Source: an uncultured Brevibacillus sp. (GTDB lineage Bacteria; Bacillota; Bacilli; Brevibacillales; Brevibacillaceae). Taken from it: DNA of 46,161 nucleotides. Numbering within the stretch: position 1 is the first letter of the stretch; each line of letters begins with the position of its first letter. Under the pieces are notes generated by a model. The model saw nothing but the letters and a program-made list of their open reading frames with translations. It made no database searches and was not told where the DNA came from. Of this stretch, positions 42,241 to 46,161 are shown one piece after another. The stretch spans positions 1 to 46,161 of the forward strand of contig CAMIVR010000023.1 of NCBI GenBank assembly GCA_946402065.1. The letters run 5' to 3'. The position numbers and the translations under genes were made by a program.

Positions 42241-43738
42241 CGCTGCCAACCTCCCTGCGCAACATCATATTTTGGATTTCATAGCGTTCGGTTACTTTCA
42301 AAAGATCCGGCATCTCTGTCACGCTGATTGCTTCACCAGGCTCGAGAAGGTCAAGCACTTCTTTGAAAATGTGATTGTCCTCATCCTCTCCTGATTTTTG
42401 CAGAGGTGATCGCTGATGAAGCAGCATCCAGAAATCGTAAAATGAGCGATGCTCCAGCCAATGCGCACAGCCGGTCGCCTGTAAATGTTCAACTGCTTCG
42501 GCAAGCGCCAGCTCGTTTTTTTCTCCCATGATGGCGCGAATCCGCTTCATGATTTTACCAAAATTCACCTGCTGGACCAGGTGATGGGCCTGCTCCTGTT
42601 CGTCCGTGGCATCTGCGAAATCCGCTTGTTCTTCCTCTTCCTGGGCCGCGCCCACCCGTTGTTTTTCAAACACTGCCAGGGGCGACCAGCCAGATGCTTG
42701 TTCGAGCGCGAGGAAAGGCTCCAGCAACACTCTTGTCGTTTCGAGCGGCAGAGGCGTGGATACGAGCCTGGAGACGATTTCCTGATCAAAGTTAAACGAT
42801 TGCATCGCGACGTGATACAACGATTCCTGAGCCGCTTCCAATGCAGTCGTTTTCAAGGCAATGCTATTCTTTAACAGCTGGGTATGGGCAAAATGAACCT
42901 CGCCCAGTTCACGATCGATCCGCAAAATATACTCGTACGCTTTCTGTTCCTTGCCGTCCTTTCGTTCGTATAACAGGCGATCCTTCGTTTCATCAACAAA
43001 CCCTTGCAGCTCGTTAAACTCCTCGTGCTCTCTTGCAAGGCGTAAATGAATATCGTCAATCACCTGCTTGTAGCGCAGGTAGGTTTCTTCCGATACGATG
43101 CTGCGCTGCACCTCATGCTTGATGCGAACGATGCGCTCCTGCAGCGTTTCGACGTCGACACGCATCTCGCTGATCTGGCGAAGCGCTCCGACGAACTCGC
43201 CTTTTTCCAATTGCTTGCGCAGCAGCAGCTGATTGATCGACAGATGGAACTCCCGGAAAAACTCTTTTGTCGCAAAGACGAGTTCCAGACCGTGTTCATC
43301 GAGGGAGTAGTATTGTTTATTCGAGGCAATATCCCCGCGCTCCGCTTTTAGAATGGAGAACTCCACCTGATCCAGCTGGCGCGTCTCCCAGTTGTAGAAG
43401 GTCCGGGAGTTGCGCTTGCCGCTCGGCGGCCGGAATGCCTCGATAATCGACCTCGCTACTTTCCCAAAGCCTTCGCTGTCGAGGTCGAGCTCGCCCTTAT
43501 TCATCTGTTGCAGATAGTCGGCAAGCTCCTGTACTCCTGTTTTCTTGTTTCGGATCAGCATATTTTCAAAGAAAAACAGCAAGGCAAGCAAACCGAGTCC
43601 AAAGTAATCGACAGGACGATCCTGACGATCTTTCTCCCGCTTTGCCTCGAGTTTATGCAGAGGATCGAACAAGGCGAGGCGTTGGATGCGTTCCTTGTAT
43701 CCTTCCAGCATCCCGGCAAGCCGGTCATCGTCCACCAT
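42233..43738 (-). CDS. jetA: JetA, Wadjet kleisin subunit
   Basis: 501 residues from the ATG at 43738 (GGAGG 6 nt upstream). The N-terminus LALFDPLHKLEAKREKDRQD, RPVDYFGLGLLALLFFFENM and NKKTGVQELADYLQQM is characteristic of the JetA family associated with the type II-like Wadjet. The middle is helical, consistent with a kleisin that bridges the two ATPase heads. Its start overlaps jetD by 14 nt, and it ends in jetB. Confidence 0.88.
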   Translation of the reverse strand: MVDDDRLAGMLEGYKERIQRLALFDPLHKLEAKREKDRQDRPVDYFGLGLLALLFFFENMLIRNKKTGVQELADYLQQMNKGELDLDSEGFGKVARSIIEAFRPPSGKRNSRTFYNWETRQLDQVEFSILKAERGDIASNKQYYSLDEHGLELVFATKEFFREFHLSINQLLLRKQLEKGEFVGALRQISEMRVDVETLQERIVRIKHEVQRSIVSEETYLRYKQVIDDIHLRLAREHEEFNELQGFVDETKDRLLYERKDGKEQKAYEYILRIDRELGEVHFAHTQLLKNSIALKTTALEAAQESLYHVAMQSFNFDQEIVSRLVSTPLPLETTRVLLEPFLALEQASGWSPLAVFEKQRVGAAQEEEEQADFADATDEQEQAHHLVQQVNFGKIMKRIRAIMGEKNELALAEAVEHLQATGCAHWLEHRSFYDFWMLLHQRSPLQKSGEDEDNHIFKEVLDLLEPGEAISVTEMPDLLKVTERYEIQNMMLRREVGSDV

Positions 43739-44783
43739 GCTGCTCCTCCCTTCTCTTGCTGCCAGCGCAGGACTGTATTACCATTTCCCGCAGCATCTCT
43801 GCCCCAAGCGCTTCTTGCGGCAGATACTGCCCTTCCCGGAGAATGTTCCGGATACGCTCCCCGTCCCCGTCAGGAAAAAATGCGACGAACCGCCTGACAG
43901 CATCCTCCCTGACGGCTTGGGTCGCTTTTCCCGCCGATGGCGCTTGGCTTAATAAGCTTTGATAGATGTTTACTGCCGGTACTGCCTTGCATTTTTGAAA
44001 CAGCGAATGCCAGATCGCCAAGCCCTCATGGTCCAAATCGCCAAAATACTGAAAATGGTGCCGATCTTCCGTGCCCAAACCGAGCTGGCCAGGCAAGTTT
44101 TCCAGGCCGGAAACCACTTTCCAGCCGGCTCCGTAAATCAAGGTAGCAAAAGTCAGCGATGGGAGGATTGGCTGAATGGCGTAGAAGGTGGTCTTGTTCT
44201 CGACGATCAGATGTTGGTAAAGACGCCCGCTTTCCCGGAATTGCGCCACGTTGACGGCCAGCATCAGCGGGTCCGGGAGCGCCGTTATTCTCAGCAAATC
44301 CCATACGCCAATCGTCTCGAGGAGCTTCCTCCCGCCCTTTTCATCCACCCATTTTTCGTCGCCGACGAGCTGAAAGGACCGCTCGGGTGCAGTCGCTTCC
44401 TCCTTTGGAAATCCATGGCGTGTGAGATAGTCACTTATCCTTTCGATGCAGGGCACATCCTTTTTCCATCTCATCTCGGATAAAGAAAAATATGCGTCCA
44501 GCTTGATCGTCGGGTGGAAACGCAATTGTGCAGCCTGAATATCTTGCCTCAAGGATTTTGTGATGACGGATTTTCCGATGCGAAAGGTAAGCGGCAGCGG
44601 TGGATATTTCCCATTTGTCCCGTGTTTGTCGATTGGTATCAGGTAACGGCCATCCAGCAAAACCTGTATGGCTCGTTGAAAGGACGTGTAGGTCATGTCG
44701 GGATCAGCCAAGGCTTCAAGTTGACCCAGTGTGATTTTTGTATGTTTCTGGGACTTCAGATGCTGGAGAATCTTCTCGTGCAT
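43725..44783 (-). CDS. jetD: JetD, Wadjet Toprim-type nuclease (DUF3322/DUF2220)
   Basis: 352 residues from the ATG at 44783 (AGAGGTGATCGA before it). The N-terminal half is DUF3322-like winged-helix (QLEALADPDMTYTSFQRAIQ, VLLDGRYLIPIDKHG). The C-terminal half is a Toprim-like catalytic domain with IVENKTTFYAI (first acidic residue) and FQYFGDLDHEGLAIW (DxD). In Wadjet, JetD cleaves the DNA loop that the SMC-like complex extrudes, which destroys small circular plasmids. It is the first gene of the jetDABC operon. Confidence 0.9.
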   Translation of the reverse strand: MHEKILQHLKSQKHTKITLGQLEALADPDMTYTSFQRAIQVLLDGRYLIPIDKHGTNGKYPPLPLTFRIGKSVITKSLRQDIQAAQLRFHPTIKLDAYFSLSEMRWKKDVPCIERISDYLTRHGFPKEEATAPERSFQLVGDEKWVDEKGGRKLLETIGVWDLLRITALPDPLMLAVNVAQFRESGRLYQHLIVENKTTFYAIQPILPSLTFATLIYGAGWKVVSGLENLPGQLGLGTEDRHHFQYFGDLDHEGLAIWHSLFQKCKAVPAVNIYQSLLSQAPSAGKATQAVREDAVRRFVAFFPDGDGERIRNILREGQYLPQEALGAEMLREMVIQSCAGSKRREEQHGGR

Positions 44784-44796
44784 TCGATCACCTCTT

Positions 44797-45018
44797 TCAC
44801 ATTATACGAAAATGTGAGAGGGATGCATCAAAAAAAGCGGACAATCTCGACAATGGAAGTCCTGCAAAACGAGGCACGACCCGGAAATACTTCGAGAGCT
44901 GGTTCGGACGACTCCGTAATAATGCCGATTGCAAGATCTTTCGCATTGTGGAACTGCTTTCTTCGCAAAACTGTTGAACTTTTTGCTTTAGATCATCAAT
45001 GCTCGTTAATTTGTCCAT
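44797..45018 (-). pseudogene. MazG-like nucleotide pyrophosphohydrolase fragment
   Basis: The minus-strand frame begins MDKLTSIDDLKQKVQQFCEE; a shifted frame from 44956 reads QFHNAKDLAIGIITESSE. Joined, these give the N-terminal half of the MazG-like (all-alpha NTP pyrophosphohydrolase) family, where EExxE helices bind metal. Several residues between CEE and QFHN are missing and the remainder is scrambled, so the gene is dead. It lies 14 nt upstream of jetD. Confidence 0.65.
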
Positions 45019-45353
45019 GTTAGGCTCCTGAAACTGTTTTTGTTCTCTAGCAATCCATAATCAATATACCGTGCTATTTATTCTTTTTTCGATTATTGGT
45101 AATAACTGCCTTTAAAACTTACCTCGGAGTTCGGGCGATCATAGAAAAACCTGCGGATCCCAAGCAACCAAGGGTTTCAGAGCAGATGAAAGGGCTGATT
45201 GAGATGAATTGGAACTGGACCGTTCGAAGTCCCGGGCGTTTTTTTGCGGCTTGCACAGGAAACCCGCGTCTCCCGATACATAGGGATTCCCTCCTTACTC
45301 ACACTTTTGGGCATCAGCACATATTCTGGAGTGTTACAAGGGAGGGGACCGAT
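45019..45353. other. Intergenic region upstream of DUF2935 gene
   Basis: An open frame continues upstream of the DUF2935 start but has no ribosome site. GGAC (45217-45220) and GTCC (45229-45232) form a weak hairpin before a TTTTTTT run at 45240-45246. No gene is supported. Confidence 0.4.
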
Positions 45354-46148
45354 GTGAATCACGATTTGCAAAACGATATTTTGTTTGAACACCGATTTTG
45401 GCTGCAAATACTCGGGGATCACGCCCGGTTTATTTTTCAAGCGCTGGCTCCCACAGAGGGCAAAGAGATTGAGCAAGCTAACTACTTTATTCAGTCTTTC
45501 GACAACTTGCTGGATTACGCGCGCAAGGATCTTTCCGCAGAAGACCTTCAATCGCTCACCCAGGAGGCACACAATCTAACGCAAAATCTGCGCGACTTTA
45601 AACTTCATCTCCTGAAGCGACACCTCGTTGACAAGATTGCCATCAGCCTTCCGCCAACCTTTTTAAGCCATATGGTGAATGAACTGGAAGAATATGAGCG
45701 AATCTTGAACAAATACCTTTCCACTAACAGAGTTCCGACATTTCACCCTGTTCATCATCATCTGCTGTGGCTGTCTGATGCTGTCGGGCATGCTGCTTCC
45801 ATCACTTCAGAGCTTGATATGGTGGAGCATGACGATCTGCAAAAAAGCAATCAATTTACGAAGCAGTTTCAACATTATTATCAAAAAGCAATTGAATTGG
45901 CCGGATACCTCCGGACTAATTTGCAGGATTTCCCTGCCCTCAAGCGCTTTAACCACCAGGCTGAGATGGAAATCAAGCTGTTCCAGGCCTTTCTCCATGA
46001 ATTGCGAGAAATGCGGCTAAATAATGAACAATTGGGCGTCTTGTCACCACTTATGGCCGATCATATGTCGCGGGAAGAGTGTTACTATTTGATGAAGCTA
46101 TCCGAAGTCAGGCGTGTTGATTATCCAGTAACAGGTAATGAAAATTGA
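45354..46148 (+). CDS. DUF2935 family protein
   Basis: 264 residues from the GTG at 45354 (GGAGGGG 7 nt upstream). Starts VNHDLQNDILFEHRFWLQIL and shows two similar four-helix halves with conserved glutamate and histidine residues (LFEHRFWLQILGDHARFI; later FNHQAEMEIKLFQAFLHELR and LMADHMSREECYYLMKL), a pattern resembling di-metal helical bundles of the Bacillales DUF2935 family. No signal peptide. Function not known. Confidence 0.82.
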   Translation: MNHDLQNDILFEHRFWLQILGDHARFIFQALAPTEGKEIEQANYFIQSFDNLLDYARKDLSAEDLQSLTQEAHNLTQNLRDFKLHLLKRHLVDKIAISLPPTFLSHMVNELEEYERILNKYLSTNRVPTFHPVHHHLLWLSDAVGHAASITSELDMVEHDDLQKSNQFTKQFQHYYQKAIELAGYLRTNLQDFPALKRFNHQAEMEIKLFQAFLHELREMRLNNEQLGVLSPLMADHMSREECYYLMKLSEVRRVDYPVTGNEN

Positions 46149-46161
46149 AAAGAGGCCTTCC

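Noticed and set aside
1-46161. CRISPR array
   Set aside because: No regularly spaced direct repeats of 25-40 bp are visible; repeats noted are single pairs.

Overview
The window looks like a chromosomal segment of a low-to-mid GC, endospore-forming Gram-positive of the Bacillales, most likely Brevibacillus or a close Paenibacillaceae relative. This is inferred from the cotJABC spore-coat operon, a squalene-hopene/sporulenol-type cyclase, a short Bacillus-type signal peptidase I, a Csp-type cold-shock gene, frequent GTG/TTG starts with strong AGGAGG sites, and many Bacillales DUF families. No database search was run; all family calls are from reading the sequence.

Layout. (1) 1-1970: an AT-rich relic zone that ends at an intact tRNA-Thr(CGT) gene on the minus strand. 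A degenerate second copy of the tRNA 3' end and its terminator lies at 303-369, immediately followed by the C-terminal scrap of a tyrosine recombinase. Between the copies are two small minus-strand genes, a frameshifted small gene and an IS3-type transposase scrap. This is the footprint of an integrative element. (2) 2.0-11.1 kb: cold-shock protein, a secreted or anchored hypothetical protein, a GreA-like factor with an overlapping mini-ORF, a cytosolic class-A-beta-lactamase-like hydrolase, a DUF169 plus M20 amidohydrolase operon, and a decay zone (8.6-9.8 kb) with fragments of a signal peptidase and a PfpI protein, a candidate structured RNA and a 25-aa ORF. A TetR repressor and SnoaL-like gene with a perfect palindromic operator follow. 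(3) 11.5-24.1 kb: YeiH-type transporter, FMN glutamate-synthase-like protein, FAH-family hydrolase, an OppA-like binding protein without a lipobox, hopene-cyclase homologue, methyl-accepting chemotaxis protein, and envelope proteins. (4) 24.2-32.7 kb: histidine-utilisation region, all on the minus strand: MFS transporter, HAL-like lyase, AraC-type regulator, hutG, hutU, hutI. Two promoters in this region (before hutG and before the MFS-lyase pair) share a 16-nt site at the same 43-bp distance from the -10 box, and a cre-like site lies downstream of the second promoter. The lyase lacks the Ala-Ser-Gly triad that forms the MIO cofactor. (5) 33.1-37.0 kb: cotJABC, two small proteins, signal peptidase I, a sirtuin, and two copies of a short terminator-ending element. 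(6) 37.1-44.8 kb: a complete four-gene Wadjet (JetD-JetA-JetB-JetC) SMC-like defence operon, overlapping genes, most like type II. JetC carries a one-base frameshift in its C-terminal ATPase half. A decayed MazG-like gene lies just upstream and a sirtuin gene just downstream on the same strand. (7) 45.35-46.15 kb: a DUF2935 protein.

The most noteworthy points are the Wadjet operon with broken jetC, the MIO-less lyase in the hut region, the shared hut regulatory site, the tRNA-Thr integration scar, and several candidate non-coding or regulatory elements.
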